A stretch of DNA of 64,000 nucleotides. Source: Pinus tabuliformis. Its lineage: Eukaryota > Streptophyta > Pinopsida > Pinales > Pinaceae. Below, piece by piece: positions 21,200 to 33,921 of this stretch (position 1 is the first letter of the stretch; every line of letters starts with the position of its first letter). Below the pieces are notes generated by a model. It was not told where the DNA came from and ran no database searches. It saw nothing but the letters and a program-made list of their open reading frames with translations. The position numbers and the translations under genes were made by a program. The stretch lies in assembly GCA_031772625.1 (NCBI GenBank), contig CM062818.1, forward strand, positions 1,277,746,277 to 1,277,810,276. The letters are read 5' to 3'.

Positions 21200-24100
21200 T
21201 AGCATGACTTATGAAGAAGAGGAAGAAATGCAACATGATATAGCAAAATTACGAGACCAATTGCAATAAGTGTCACTTGCACAAAAAGGAACAGAATCTA
21301 AGATGGATGGTTTAAAGAAAGATGTAGAAGTTGATATGGATGGTTTAAAGAAAGGTGTAGAAGCTAATATGCATGATTTGAAGATAGATTTGAAGATAGA
21401 CATGGAAGAATTGAAGAAGTTGCTACAAGAAAGGGTCACTAATGTTGAAAGGGTAGTAAAGGAAACTCATGATGAGAACAAAAGAAATTTTAATCATGAT
21501 TCCATAGACTCTAATGTTGGATCGAACAGCCACCATATTCCAAAAATCGATATGAGGAAGTTTGATGGCAAGGATCCCGCAACATGGATATTACAGATGG
21601 AGCAATTCTTCGATCTCAATAATGTGCAAAACACACAAAAGGTACATATGGAAACTTTATATTTGGAACCAAATCAGTTTGTATGGTATCAATGGCTTTG
21701 CTCTCGTAAAAAATTTATCACTTGGGCAATTTTTACGGAAGAATTGATAGCACATTATGAGGATACAAAAAGCAACACTTTTTTTAGCCAATTGATAAGT
21801 CTCAAACAAAAGGGTTCAATAATGGAGCACATTGAGGAGTTCCAAAAATTGAACATAAGGGTAAAAGATATTCCAAAGGAGCATAGGATTGATGTGTTCA
21901 TAGGGTCTTTAAAGGATAATATCCAACATGATGTTCACCTTTGGGAACCTGATTCATTAGAGAAGGCATTCAGGTTAGCAAGAAAAATGGAAAGCAAAAT
22001 TATGGCAACCAGAAGCATACCACTCACAACTATAAAGATGGAAGTGTTGTTGCCCCTAGTCTTCCACAACCTATAAGGTTGACACCACAACAATTGGAAG
22101 AAAAAAGAGCAAAAGGGCTTTGTTACAGTTGTGATAGCAAATACACTAAAGGTCATAAGTGTGCTGAGAAGAAATTATTCTACATAGATTGTGAAGAGGA
22201 AGAAGAAAAGGAGCAAGAAAGGTCAAAAGAAGAGGATATACTCCAGGAACAAAGCCTAGATGAAGAACAAATAAATCTGACCATATCTTGTAATGCATTG
22301 GCGGGAATTACCACTCCTCAAACCATCAAGATAGAAGGAAAAATCAAGAAGAAAAAGGTAATAGTGTTGATTGATTCAGAAGCACCCACAATTTTATTCA
22401 TTGTAAGGTAGCAAAAGAATTGAATTGCTTCCTATATCCAGCACCAGAGTGTCAAGTGATGATTGCAAATGGAGGAACAATAAATTGCTCTGGAAAGTGC
22501 CATAATATCAAGCTATCCATGGGAGAATATGTATTGACTAGCCCAATGCTTTCCATTCCAATGGGAGGTGTTGATGTTGTACTAGGAGTCCAATGGCTAC
22601 AATCCTTGGGTACAATAGCTTTTAATTTTCAAGAACTTTTCATCAAATTTTCTACAGAAGGAAAGGAAGTTGAATTAAGGGGTATTGCAGGGAAACCAAG
22701 AAAGATAATCAACTCTAATGGTATGACAAAGCTTCTAAAAAAGGAGCAAAGAGGTGTAATTGCACAATTATGTTCGCTAGATGTTTCCACATCGGAATCA
22801 TCTATTTCTCCAGATCTCCAAAAAGTCCTGGACAATCATTCCAAGGTATTTGAGACTCCCAAAGGTCTCCCACCTATGCGTGATCATGATCATGCTATTC
22901 ATCTGATTCCAGGAAGTTTTCCTCCAAACATCAGGCCGTACAGATATCCCTATGTCCAAAAGAGTGAAATTGAACGTATGGTTGCAGAAATGCTAGAGGC
23001 TGGTATAATTCAACCGAGTCAAAGTTCTTTCTCTGCTCCAGTAGTATTGGTGCACAAGAAGGATGGATCATGGCGCATGTGTCCGGATTATAGGGAGCTC
23101 AACAAGCTCACTATTAAAGATAAGTTCCCCATTCTTGTCATTGATGAATTACTCGATGAATTGCATGGATCAATTTACTTCACCAAGTTGGATCTTCATT
23201 CAAGATATCATCAAATCAGAATGAAGATTGAAGACATTCCGAAAACAACATTTAGAACTCATGAGGGTCATTATGAATTTTTGGTCATGCCTTTTGGCCT
23301 TACCAATGCACCTTCAACATTTCAAGGTTTGATGAATTCAATTTTCAAACCATTCCTTAGAAAATTTGTGTTAGTATTTTTTGATGATATACTAATCTAC
23401 AGCAAGTCTTGGAAGGATCATGTTGAACATGTTGACAGGGTGCTACAACTATTGGAGGAGAAACAATTATATGAAAAAAGATCCAAATGTTTCTTTGGAG
23501 TCCAGGAGGTGGAATATCTGGGTCACATTGTATCTCATGAAGGAGTTAAGGTAGACCCTAGCAAAATTAAAGCCATTAAGGAATGGAAAATCCCCACATC
23601 CATAAAGCATCTGCGAGGATTTCTCGGGTTGACAGGGTATTATCGCAAGTTTGTTAAGAATTATGGGAGAATAGCAGCACCTCTAACAACATTATTGAAG
23701 AAAGATGCATTTTCATGGACTCCGGAAGCAACAAAGGCCTTTGAACATCTTAAAGAGGCAATGTGCCAAGCATCGGTCTTAGCCACACCAGACTTCACAA
23801 AAACCTTTATTGTGGAATGTGATGCTTCAGGAAATGGAATTGGTGTTGTTCTAATGCAAGATGAAAGACCCATTGCTTTTGAAAGTCGTCCAATCAAGGG
23901 AAAGTTTTTAAGCAAAGCTATTTATGAGAAGGAAATGTTGGCAATACTCCATGCACTTAAGAAATGGCAACCCTACCTAATGGGAAGACACTTCAAGGTA
24001 AAAACAGATCATGATAGCCTTAAATACTTTTTAGAGCAAAGATTATCCTCTGAAGAGCAACAAAAGTGGGTCACAAAGATGTTGGGTTATGACTTTGAAA

Positions 24101-25631
24101 TCATCTACAAAAAAGGGAAGCAAAATGTGGTGGCAGATGCACTCTCAAGAAAGGATGAGGATGTGGAAGCATTGTTGTGCGTCATTTCTATTATCCAACC
24201 AGATTGGATAAATGAAGCAAGGGAGGAGTGGAAGAATGACGAAGAAGTGTGGGCACTTATTCGAAAGTTACAACAAGATTCCAGTACGTCTGATACATTT
24301 AGCTGGAAAAATGATTCATTATGGTACAAAGATCGCTTATACCTCTGTAAGAATTCCCAGCTAAAACAAAAGATTCTTATGGAATTGCACACTTCTCCCT
24401 TAGGAGGGCACTCAGGATTTTTAAAAACTTACCACAGGGTTAAGAAGGAATTTTTTGGGATGGCCTTAAATCAGATATTCAAAAGTTTGTGGCAAAATGT
24501 TTGGTTTGCCAACAAAATAAAGTTGAAACAATTAAGACACCGGGTCTATTACAACCTTTATCCATTCCAAGCCAACGTTGGGAGGAGGTTTCAATGGATT
24601 TTATCACAGGTTTACCCAAGTCTGAGGGAAAGAGTGTCATCATGGTGGTAGTTGACAGACTTACCAAGTATGCCCACTTTTGTGCATTATCACATCCATT
24701 TAAAGCCAGTACAGTTTCTATTGCATTTATGGAAACAATTCAAAAGCTACATGGAAACCCAAAGATTATTGTAAGTGACAGAGATCCCATTTTCACTGGA
24801 AATTTTTGGACAGAATTATTTTCTTGTCTTGGTACTCAGTTAGCTCATAGCTCATCTTATCATCCTCAATCTGATGGGCAAACTGAGATAGTAAACAAAT
24901 GTTTGGAAGGATATATTCGTTGCTTTGTATCTGATAAACAGACACAATGGGTCAAATGGTTGCCTCTGGCCGAATGATGGTATAAAACTTCCTTCCATAC
25001 AGCAACAAAAATGACCCCATTTATGGCACTTTATGGGTATCAACCACCATCCATCACATCATATTTAAGAGAAAATTCTAAGGTTCAGGCAGTGGAACAT
25101 CACATTGAACATCAACAACAAGTCCTCCAACTCTTAAAGGATAACCTGGTGTTGGCACAGAATAGAATGAAACAACAGGCAGATCAACATCGCAGTGAAA
25201 GAAGTTTTGATGTAGGTGATTGGGTATTCCTATGGCTACAACCATATAAGAAAATGTCCCTCAAGCGAGCTAAGAAGGATAATAAATTATCACCAAAGTA
25301 TTATGGTTCGTACAAGGTGTTGCAAAAGACTGGTACTATGGCATACGAATTGGAGCTTCCTCCAGCTTCTCGATTGCACCCAGTTTTCCATGTTTCATAT
25401 TTAAAGAAGGTTATATGCGACAAGCTCCTAGTTCAAACAATATTGCCAGAACTTGACGAGGAAGGAAAAATTATATTGGAACCAGAAGCAGTGACAGAAA
25501 CAAGAACTCGACAGCTACGAAATTGATCAATTTCAGAGTATCTTATAAAGTGGAAGAACTTATCCGCTGAAGATTCCACATGGGAGGATGATAATTTTAT
25601 GCAGAAGTATCCAAAACTACTCAAGCGTTGA
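21200..25631 (+). pseudogene. Element II gag-pol (fossil)
   Basis: Gag: a coiled-coil-like stretch with repeated MDGLKK/MHDLK words (about 21300-21420), then a capsid region (KFDGKDPATWILQMEQFF at about 21556). A CCHC-like CYSCDSKYTKGHKC lies at about 22122. Protease: VLIDSEAPT at about 22367 and DVVLGVQWL at about 22571. RT spans about 22900-23560 ([24 protein letters not shown]). RNase H spans about 23800-24160 (ECDASGNGIG, TDHDSLKYF). Integrase spans about 24370-24970 (CLVCQQNK, DFITGLPKS, SDRDPIF, SDGQTEIVN). The C-terminal domain (RLHPVFHVSYLKK) precedes a chromodomain with YLIKWKNL and STWED near 25540-25590. Broken at a few points. Confidence 0.92.
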
Positions 25632-25646
25632 GTACAACACTTTTTT

Positions 25647-25660
25647 GAAGGAGAGGGGCA
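25647..25660 (+). promoter_or_regulatory. Polypurine tract of element II
   Basis: GAAGGAGAGGGGCA directly precedes the 3' LTR. Confidence 0.85.
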
Positions 25661-25993
25661 TGTTGGGTCCCCATAATACTAGTGATTACCCCATTACTAT
25701 TGTAGTTATACCCCTTATTAATATTGTTGTGCCCCTATTGCCCCCATATTTTTATTACTATGCCCCATAGAATCCATCTATTATTATTTTTGTGCCTTTA
25801 TATTATTATTGTTAGGTCGGCTGGATTATATTGTGACTCCTTAGACTCCTATATATAGAAAGGAGGTTTTGTCATTTGAATGATCCAAGAATTGTTCATT
25901 TATGTAATGTAAAGGAGGTTGCCCCCTCGAAGAGGTTGAATTCTAAGGCATTGATTTATCTTTTCTATATTTTCTTGAGCTGGTTTCATAACA
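25661..25993 (+). repeat. 3' LTR of element II
   Basis: 333 bp, TGTTGGGTCCCC to GGTTTCATAACA, followed by the TAAAG duplication. Confidence 0.95.
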
Positions 25994-25998
25994 TAAAG

Positions 25999-26138
25999 TG
26001 CAATGGAAGCAATGTACTCTGGAGAAGGATTCTTAGGAGTGAGAAGATGAAATGTAGAAAAAACTTTCCAGTGTTGTTTCATCCAAAAAAACCAATGAAC
26101 TAAACACTGAGTACAGTGTACATAAACTGGTGGAAGGA
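25999..26138 (+). mobile_element. Element I, right part: chromodomain tail, 3' UTR, polypurine tract
   Basis: After the TAAAG duplication the sequence resumes with VQWKQ-like chromodomain words, then a short 3' UTR. GGTGGAAGGA (26129-26138) is a plausible polypurine tract directly before a TG (26139). This is a fossil continuation of the element seen at 1-1068 and 17408-20147. Confidence 0.7.
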
Positions 26139-29100
26139 TGTAATATCCATCTACTATGTAGTGTTTTTTCTTTTCCTTAAACATATATGTGTATAAGAAT
26201 GGCAGAAAATCCATGAAGATACTTTGGGAAAAAAAATGTTGTAAATAAGTATTTTCTTTATTAATAAAATGGATGAAACTTAAGCACTAGGAGGAGACAC
26301 TCAAGAATGAGATTGATTTCCAAGAAATAAAAAAGTCTAGAAGATCTCATTGCTAATGAGATTGGATAAATCCTTCAAGATAATGATTCTAGAAAAATTC
26401 TAGATAATAATAAGGCATGGGAGAGAAAAATCCCTTAGAAGGGCTTAGCTGAGGAAAGATGCTAAGTTGGTTGCACTGCACCATGGGAGAAAAAGGAAGC
26501 CTGCTAAGGTCAAATCCTAAGAAAGTGGGAAATACAACCCACAAAAGTGGGACGACACAAAAATGAAATAGTTATCGTGAACGAAGGGTATAAAATACCC
26601 ATGGAGGTGATACTTTAGGTTGTTGATTCGAGGAAAATTAATCTCATCTTGGGGGAAACTGAGGATTCTAGGTTCAAGGTTGGGTGGTAAAGAATTCTCC
26701 TTAGTTGAATTTCCAGCTAGTAGATGGTTAGAAATTCTCCTTACTGTTATTGTGTGGATTTTGTACATTGAAAATTAAAATTATATGCTATTGATTTCAA
26801 ATTATTATTAATGGAAATTTTGGTATATGTAGTAGTTAGAACAATGGTCAACTAAATCAACCAGAAATAATTTTTGGTTACTATGGTCTCTCTCTCTATA
26901 TATATATATATATTCAACAGAACTGTGAGCATGACAAAAGGATATATGGTAGTAGGAAGTATGAAGGAAAAATAAATGTCAAGAATTTTCTATGGTTACT
27001 TTTATGTATAACTAGTGGATGAATCATTATTCATGAAAATAAATAATTCATAAGAAATATAGGTTCTGGTAGAGGGGATAGAAGCTCAGGAAAAAAAAGA
27101 TGCATCAATTAATATGTTAATTTTTACCTGGATAGGACTCACTGTTGTGTACATGAATATAAATTTCTTTTTGACTAATATGGTTAAGTATTTATATATA
27201 TATGCTCGCTAGTTATTGAAAGTATAATCAGTGGCTTAGATGTCAGATCGAATACTAGAACCAGTATTTGACCCTCGACTCTAAAATGGAAGATTCATAT
27301 CGAGTTGTTAACTAGTGAGTTAAAAAAAATGATGCTAAACTCAATTAGGAACTTGCGTAAATGATATTAATTTAATGAGGAGATCAAAACCTATAAATTG
27401 ACAACGATCTATTTTACAAGACAGATGAAATCTTTGTAATTTAATAACGCTACGCATGCAACCATTAGGCAAGGAAATTCGTAGATGAATACACCAACAA
27501 ATCAGACTAAAGTATCAACAATTTGCCATCAAACCAAAAGCACACACTATAATTCTTGAGCAATAAAATATATATTCTGGAAAAAAACCTGGTGGTCTAT
27601 AATGATTAAAGAAAACAGGTAGATCCACAATGGAACTTATACACTCGTTTAGGTCACACAGATTATCTGCAAATAATGATTCATAAGGAATACATATCAA
27701 AAGAAAATGCAAATCATAAGCCCAGAATTAACATCGTGAATTTTCAATACAAATGGTTAACTACATTTTATATACAAATAGAATTCCCGAGGCGACGAAA
27801 AATAAGTCAAATCAAGAAGTCACTGGGCTATAGGGAGCACATCACCCCTAATGATTATTTGACATATTGAAAAAAAGATTCCTTACGGAACAGTCTCACA
27901 TGATTGAAAAATAACAAACAAAACCATTGTCCTATATGATTAACGATACACAGAGACGAAACATCGTAAGTTAAGCAAACTAGACATTGTCCTCTTGTGG
28001 GTCGAATTTCACTTAAATTTACGATCCCAAAACCTATCTTAGAGGAAGCACACCTTTAGGAACTAGTGTAGAGAACCAACCTGAAGAAGGGAAAAAAACT
28101 AAATTTGTCACCAGAGACGAAAGGAATAAACTCAAGGGCAGTATTTAGAATCACCAAGAGTTCCATAACTGTACTTGTGAAGGAAATGAAAAGCAACCAT
28201 TAAATCGTGAGGGCATAAGGACAACAGGAAAACGAGGAAAAATAATGGAACAGAACCAGAAGCCATAACGCTGGAAGGAGAGGGTAGTGTTTATCTGGGA
28301 AATGAAGAGATGAGCGGGGTATGCTCCTGTAATAAAAAAAAATTTAATTGATTAGCGACTTCAAGAGGGAAGATGAGGAACAAAGAGGAAAGGAAAAACA
28401 TATATATACATAAACAAGAACCTTTAAGGGCTAGCACTGTAAGTTGGGATAGAGGAGATCAGGAACCCCATGTGACGCCAAAGGAAAAGGAATTCGAAAC
28501 TTGACCTAAGCCTGAGAATTTGCAGGGCATGCTCTCGACATATCTGGAATCACCACTAATACCATTGCAACCTATGACAAAGGCACATTGGTTAACTGAA
28601 TGTTAATGGAGGGAAATCAAATTTAAAGATACAATAATATAATGACCTGGTGGACATAACTGTTCGTAAATACCTAGAATTACATTGCCTTTTCCTCTAA
28701 AGAGTGAAGCCATGGTGTTAAGGAAATTGTACGTCAAACCACTATTGGTAGAAAATGAAATCGTAGTATAGTGTCATGCGTAACTGGAAGTAAGAAAACA
28801 TGGTCCAGACTAAATTAAAAACCCAGTTTACATTATGTGAAAGTAGGAAGAAAATGCTCTTATGTTCCCTGCATAAGACACAAAGGAGTTAAAACTAAAA
28901 AACAAAACCTCATCTGTGAAGAAAAAAATAGTGACAGTAAAGGGAAACGGTAGTTAATAATGAAGCCCTGGAAGAAATTTATGCCACTTCAGAAATACCT
29001 TGACAAAATTTAACCCCCAGCATGTGTTCTGCTCCTAAGGAAGAGAATAGGTAGTTTTCTAGCGTTCTAGGAAGAAGTTGCAACAGGCAAGCGAGAAGAT

Positions 29101-29964
29101 TTAAACTTCATTCACAAAAATAGAATAACCCAAGAATGAAATCCATAACGAAATAAAAATATACCTGGAGGAGTGCGGAGACTATGGGTTATCGTGGAAT
29201 CCATGCTAATGCAGAGGGTCAGGCACTGAAAGGGAGAAAAGGGGTGATGCACCGATGTCACTGGGTGGAGGAGCCCATAGTGAAAAGAACGCATTAACTT
29301 AGCGATTAAGGGTACAAATGGTTTAGGGTTATGAGACTTAATCAGAACCGTTGATGCCAAACTCGTCATCCCAACCATCCATAGGCCACTGCCCATCAAT
29401 CCTAATGCTATCACTGTGGTCACATGATCTCCATGTTACAGTGGCCGACATGGTGAAAACAGATTTCATAGCCAAATGCCCAAGGAGAAATGACACAGGT
29501 AGTAAGGGATTACACCAAGAGGCATTAACGCCACATTTATGATAGACCAAAGGTAAATCACATAATATCTCTTGGTTAATTCACAGGGTGAGTAATTTAA
29601 TTAATGTGTGGATAGGGTATATAAAATGCACCTTAAGATAACTATACAACTGAGTGAAGTATTATTTCCCACAACCCTTATGGGGTATAGTTGTTAACTA
29701 GGAGAAGGGGGTATTCCCCTCACACATAAATTAATAGTTAGGTTAAACATCAGTAATTACAAGGAACTAATTTACTTAGGGATGAAAGTAACCCTATATA
29801 CTCCAGAACACAACCCTTGAGCTTGGGTAGTATCCTTTACATAAATGGACAACATAGGTGAAATCGTAGTAAAGGGATTTTGGGTTTAGATTCCACCCAT
29901 ATTTAGTAAATACATGAGAGTATATGATAAAAATAAATAAAAAAAATTAAGCGACTAAGATATG
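26139..29964 (+). other. Probable 3' LTR of element I and unassigned sequence
   Basis: An LTR-like start, TGTAATATCC, at 26139 follows the purine tract of element I. Its far end cannot be fixed because the partner LTR is outside the window. A CT/TA microsatellite at about 26888-26911 could serve as a TATA region. From 27 kb to 29.96 kb I see AT-rich, stop-rich DNA and no recognised domain. A plus-strand TATATAAA lies at about 29619. Minus ORFs at 29112-29550 contain words of the 'ATGGTTGGGATGA...AACGG' type common in plant LTRs and show no protein family. I see no gene here. Confidence 0.45.
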
Positions 29965-31215
29965 TTATAGTCGCATTGTGACAATCGTTGTCTCATGCAT
30001 GGTCAATAACCATGGTCACATTATGACAAAGACTATCTCTTGGTCCAACATCACATTGTCACAAGCATTATCATCCATGGTCAACCATGGTCCAACGTCT
30101 CATTGTGACAAATATTTCTCAACATGGAGATCTAGGATGGTCAACCGTTGTCCAACGTCGGATTGTGAAAAATGTTGTGTCAATATGAAAATCAATCATT
30201 CTCAACCATATTCCAATGTGACATTATAAAAAACGGTCTCAATATGAAAATCAATCATGCTCAGCCATATTCCTATGCCGCATTATGACAAATATTTATG
30301 TTAGTGTTTATATTCCTTGGGTTTATAATTTTTATCCCTTGGGTTTAATATTATTTTCATGGGTTTATAATCCCTTGGGTTTATAATATTTAATCTTAGG
30401 ATTTATATACCTTGGGTTTATAATATTAATCCCTTGGGTTTTATATTATTCCCTTCAGTTTATATTCTCAATCCATTGGGTTTTTAGTCTCTTAGTTTTT
30501 TGGGATTGATCCATTGGATTTATTATTCTCTTGGGTTTATAATATCAATCCCTTTAGGGTTTACATACCTTGCATTTATAATATTATTCCCTTGTGTTTA
30601 TAATACATTTTGGTTCAATCATGGTCAACCATGGTCAACCATGGTAACATTGTCACAAAGACTGTCTCTTGGTCCAACGTCACATTGTCACAACCATGGT
30701 CATCCATGGTCGACCATGGTCCAATGTCGCATTGTGAAAAAGATTCTCTCAATACGGAGATTAACCATGGTCAACAATGGTCAACCATTGTCCAACATCA
30801 CATTGTGACAAACATTGTCTCAATATGAAAATCAATCATGATCAACCATATTCCAACATTTCATTGTGACACATATTTATCTAAGGGTTTATAATAATTA
30901 TCTTATGGTTTATATTCCTTGGGTTTATAATATTTATCCATTGGGATTAATATTATTCCTTTGAGTTTATAATCCCTTGGGTTTATTATTCCCTTCGGTT
31001 TATATTATCGACCTGTTTGGTTTTTTAATCCCTTGGGTTTATAATATCAATCCATTTAGGGTTTATATACCTTTCATTTATAATATTAATACCTTGGGTT
31101 TAATATTATTCCCTTGGGTTTATAATACCTTTTGGTTTTAAAATTAATCCCTTGGGTTTATAATACCTTTTGGTTTTAAAATTAATCCCTTGGGTTTATT
31201 ATTCCCTTTGTTTTA
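29965..31215. repeat. Composite satellite, left block (two alternating repeat types)
   Basis: Type A units (29965-30300, 30610-30885) are built from GGTCAACCATGG, CAACGTC(A/G)CATTGTGACAAA and TCAATATGAAAATCAA, spaced about 40-65 bp. Type B units (30300-30605, 30885-31215) are built from CCCTTGGGTTTATAATATTAAT, a period of about 20-25 bp with many variants. A and B blocks alternate with a spacing of about 640 bp from A to A. CCATGG palindromes are frequent in A. No coding capacity. Confidence 0.85.
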
Positions 31216-31836
31216 TGATTCAGATTTAAACAGGAACGCAACAAATTACAGTGATAACCATAAACACAAAGATGCAGCGGAAATAATACTTCATTTCATT
31301 AATGTAAAATACTAAAATATACTTACAAACATAAATGGAAATAAACCAGCTAGGGCGATGGTAGCTTATGTCTAAGAATAGATGTGGCGGCTACATGCCT
31401 CTGAACTCTGTTACAATGAGGCTCGAAGGCCTATTTATTATTGAGAAACAATGGAAAACCCTTAACATCCCAAAACCTAACCCTAGAAGATGAAACACCA
31501 AATTGTGGGCCCCGTTTGGGTAAATTGGTACATCAATTTCCCAGGGTCATAACTTTGGCATACGATCTCCATTTGATGCGTACAATAGCTCGTTAGAAAG
31601 ATCTATCCAAGCACTACAACTTTGGAAAGAGAAGCATCGATCCATGGACCCATGTTGCTCCCAGATTTCCTAAAAAACGTCATTTAAGGCCTCAAAATGG
31701 CTCCGGAAGTTCAGGACCCGAAAAACTGCTAAAAATAGTAAATTCTGCTACAATTACGAAAACTGAAAAATTGAAAGAGATAGTTGTGGGGGTCCAAATG
31801 GGATAGGTGGGTGGCCACCAACATCCACCTGGATCA
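31216..31836 (-). repeat. 3' LTR of element IV
   Basis: On the minus strand it starts TGATCCAGGTGG and ends ...AAATCTGAATCA. It pairs with 33922-34534. Confidence 0.9.
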
Positions 31837-31849
31837 TTCCTCCCCCCTT

Positions 31850-33870
31850 AGGAACCAATGGTCCCCATTGCATTGAGTTCCTCCATCTGCTGAACTTGGT
31901 CGCTGGTAAGTTGTTCTGCAATCTCGGATGTGTCCAGTAATGGTGGGAAACATGGTCGAGAGCGGTACACATTGAACACTTGGTGCAGGCAAAGGAATGA
32001 GGGAATGCTATGCTCCAAAGCATTATTTCCCACAACCTTAGTAATGGTGTAAGGACCATGTCAGAGTGGTCTGAGCTTCTTATGGGTTTTGGTAAGGCGT
32101 TCTTTCTACCAATGCAACTAGACTTTGTTGCCCACCTGAAACTTGTGTGGTACCCCTATGGGTGAGGAGAAGTTGTTCTTGTGTTCTTTCATGACCGTAT
32201 CCCTTTGCTGCTGCTGCTGTGTAGAGGAACCCTTCGTGGGGGTCATGGATGTGGCAACGATCTTCTCCTTACTTTGGGAGTGAACCAGACAGAAAATAAA
32301 TTTCCTAGTCTGTGAGAAGAGCTTGCTACCTTTCTTAGCAATGATCAAATAGGTGGTGGTAGGCGGGGCTACCTCCGGTATCCTGTATAATAAATTACCC
32401 AAAGAAATAATAACAGTGTGAGGCCTTGACTCATACACACCATGTCGCCTCCACAAGTATGGCTGGACTAATAATACATCACAAACATCCAGAGGTGTAA
32501 CATCACACAATACCTTGTCTGTGAAGGGTTTGATGTTGTAGGGAAGGTGGCACTGCTGGCGAACTCGAAGACCTCGTCCTTGGTGAAGACACCTGATACT
32601 ATATGGCAGCGGGTGTGGTGTAGTCGGTAGGCCCAACCGCTTCACAACCTCTACTGAAATGAGGTTCTTTTGGCTGCCACGTCGACAATGAATTGTAGTG
32701 GCAAACCCTTCACCCGCATTTGTGAGTGGAAAAGACGCTCCCCCTCCTCTAGATCTTCAAGATCATTCTTTTGGATCTTGGCGGTGGCAACAGTTGCATT
32801 GGGCTCCGCGTCAATGATCTGTTTCCCTTTTCCATTCCCCTTGTCGAGTTCTGACTCAGGGTCGGAACATGCATATGATTCTGAAGCCTTCAACTCGGCC
32901 ACCAGTGACTGCTTGGTCCGACACTCACTTGTGTTATGAGTGGGACTCTTATGGAACTCACACCACTTTCCTATGTCCTTCGACTTCATGTTGTTGTTCT
33001 TGTCTTGTGGCTTAGACGGGTTGTCTTAGGTCACCCCACCTTGGCTTTATCATTTGTCTTTGGATTCGTAGATCCAAAGTCTCGCTTCTTCTGTTTGAAC
33101 TTCTGCTCGATTTTGACATCATATCGGTACGCTGTGCCAAGTGAGGAAATGTTCAGGAACTCCATCTCTTCTTGGATGTATCTGTGTAGGCAACTACGGT
33201 ATTTGAGTACCATATGCAGCTCAAAATCTTTGATACCCAACTGTGTGCGAAGGGTATGAAAAATGTTGGTGAACTCCAGCACATCTTGGTCCCTTCCCTG
33301 CTCCAGCGTGGTCCATTTTATGTATTTGTCCTCATAGCTTTTGACAGGGTAGTACTGCTCCTTGACAGCATCCTGGAATGAATTCCAAGTGGGTGCGACT
33401 GAAAATAGTGAGCCCATACTTTCATCCTTCTGCTCGCAGTAGGTTTCCCACCAGTCCTTGACATGGGGGGCTGCTTTGAGAATAGTGAAAATAATATTTT
33501 CTGGACTGGAAAAATCATGAACAGAAAAATAACCCTCTAGTAGATAAAACCATTTATCTACATCATCTACATCTATCTGACCCTTGAATATGGGGATTTC
33601 AAAATTAACCTGTACCTTAAATGGTGTGACATTTCTAGAGTAGCTGTTGGAAGGCGATGCATTGCCCTCGGTAGCCGTTGAACGATCTGGGCAAAGCTAT
33701 CCATCATCGCGTTCCTACGTCACTCGAGGGCTTCTTCGAGCAAGATTTTGATAGGATCTCCTTCCCCCTCGTCTTTCTTTTCATCTTCCATGGGAGGCTG
33801 TCAAGATTTTCGAGGCTGGTCTTGAATGGTTCGACCAGTTCAAGCCCTAACTCCTTATATCCCGACCTCG
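31850..33870 (-). pseudogene. Element IV gag/protease and integrase C-terminal remnants (fossil)
   Basis: On the minus strand: a gag capsid region (33417-33031; WNSFQDAVKEQYYP, IKWTTLEQGRDQDVLEF). Next a knuckle-like CEFHKSPTHNTSEC (about 32960). Then acidic linker and protease-like sequence (32800-32420; DVCDVLLVQPYLWRR) and a Gln-rich joint (about 32200). Last, integrase C-terminal words (VPHKFQVGNKV at about 32120; VFNVYRS and FPPLLDTSE near 31940). The last words are typical of the end of plant Ty3/gypsy pol. Broken at several points. Confidence 0.8.
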
Positions 33871-33921
33871 TTGGGGACGGAAAAAGAAAAACAGAGAAAA
33901 ATCAAACCACTTTGATACCAC

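Larger units (their letters stand above)
20153..25993 (+). mobile_element. Element II: Ty3/gypsy chromovirus (Reina-like), nested in element I
   Basis: A complete-length LTR retrotransposon of 5.84 kb. It has 333-bp LTRs (20153-20485, 25661-25993), a 5-bp target duplication TAAAG (20148-20152, 25994-25998), a primer site right after the 5' LTR, gag, PR, RT, RNase H, IN, a chromodomain and a purine tract. Short LTRs and the chromodomain at the end of pol suit the Reina clade of chromoviruses. I count about 19 differences between the two LTRs (near 6%), so it is clearly younger than element III. A handful of breaks separate its coding frames; it looks structurally whole but dead. Confidence 0.93.

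Noticed and set aside
29112-29550. Overlapping minus-strand ORFs of 103 and 70 codons
   Set aside because: No recognised domain. The DNA has word usage common in plant LTR non-coding regions.
29965-30890. Regularly spaced repeats that might suggest a CRISPR-like array
   Set aside because: Repeats are degenerate, spacing varies, spacers are themselves repeats, and the setting is a plant genome.
30300-31215. GGGTTTA heptamers suggesting an interstitial telomere tract
   Set aside because: GGGTTTA is a permutation of the plant telomere repeat but occurs once per unit of 20-25 bp, never in tandem. It is part of satellite type B.
32670-33259. Plus-strand ORFs opposite the gag of element IV
   Set aside because: They are shadows of the minus-strand gag/protease coding sequence.
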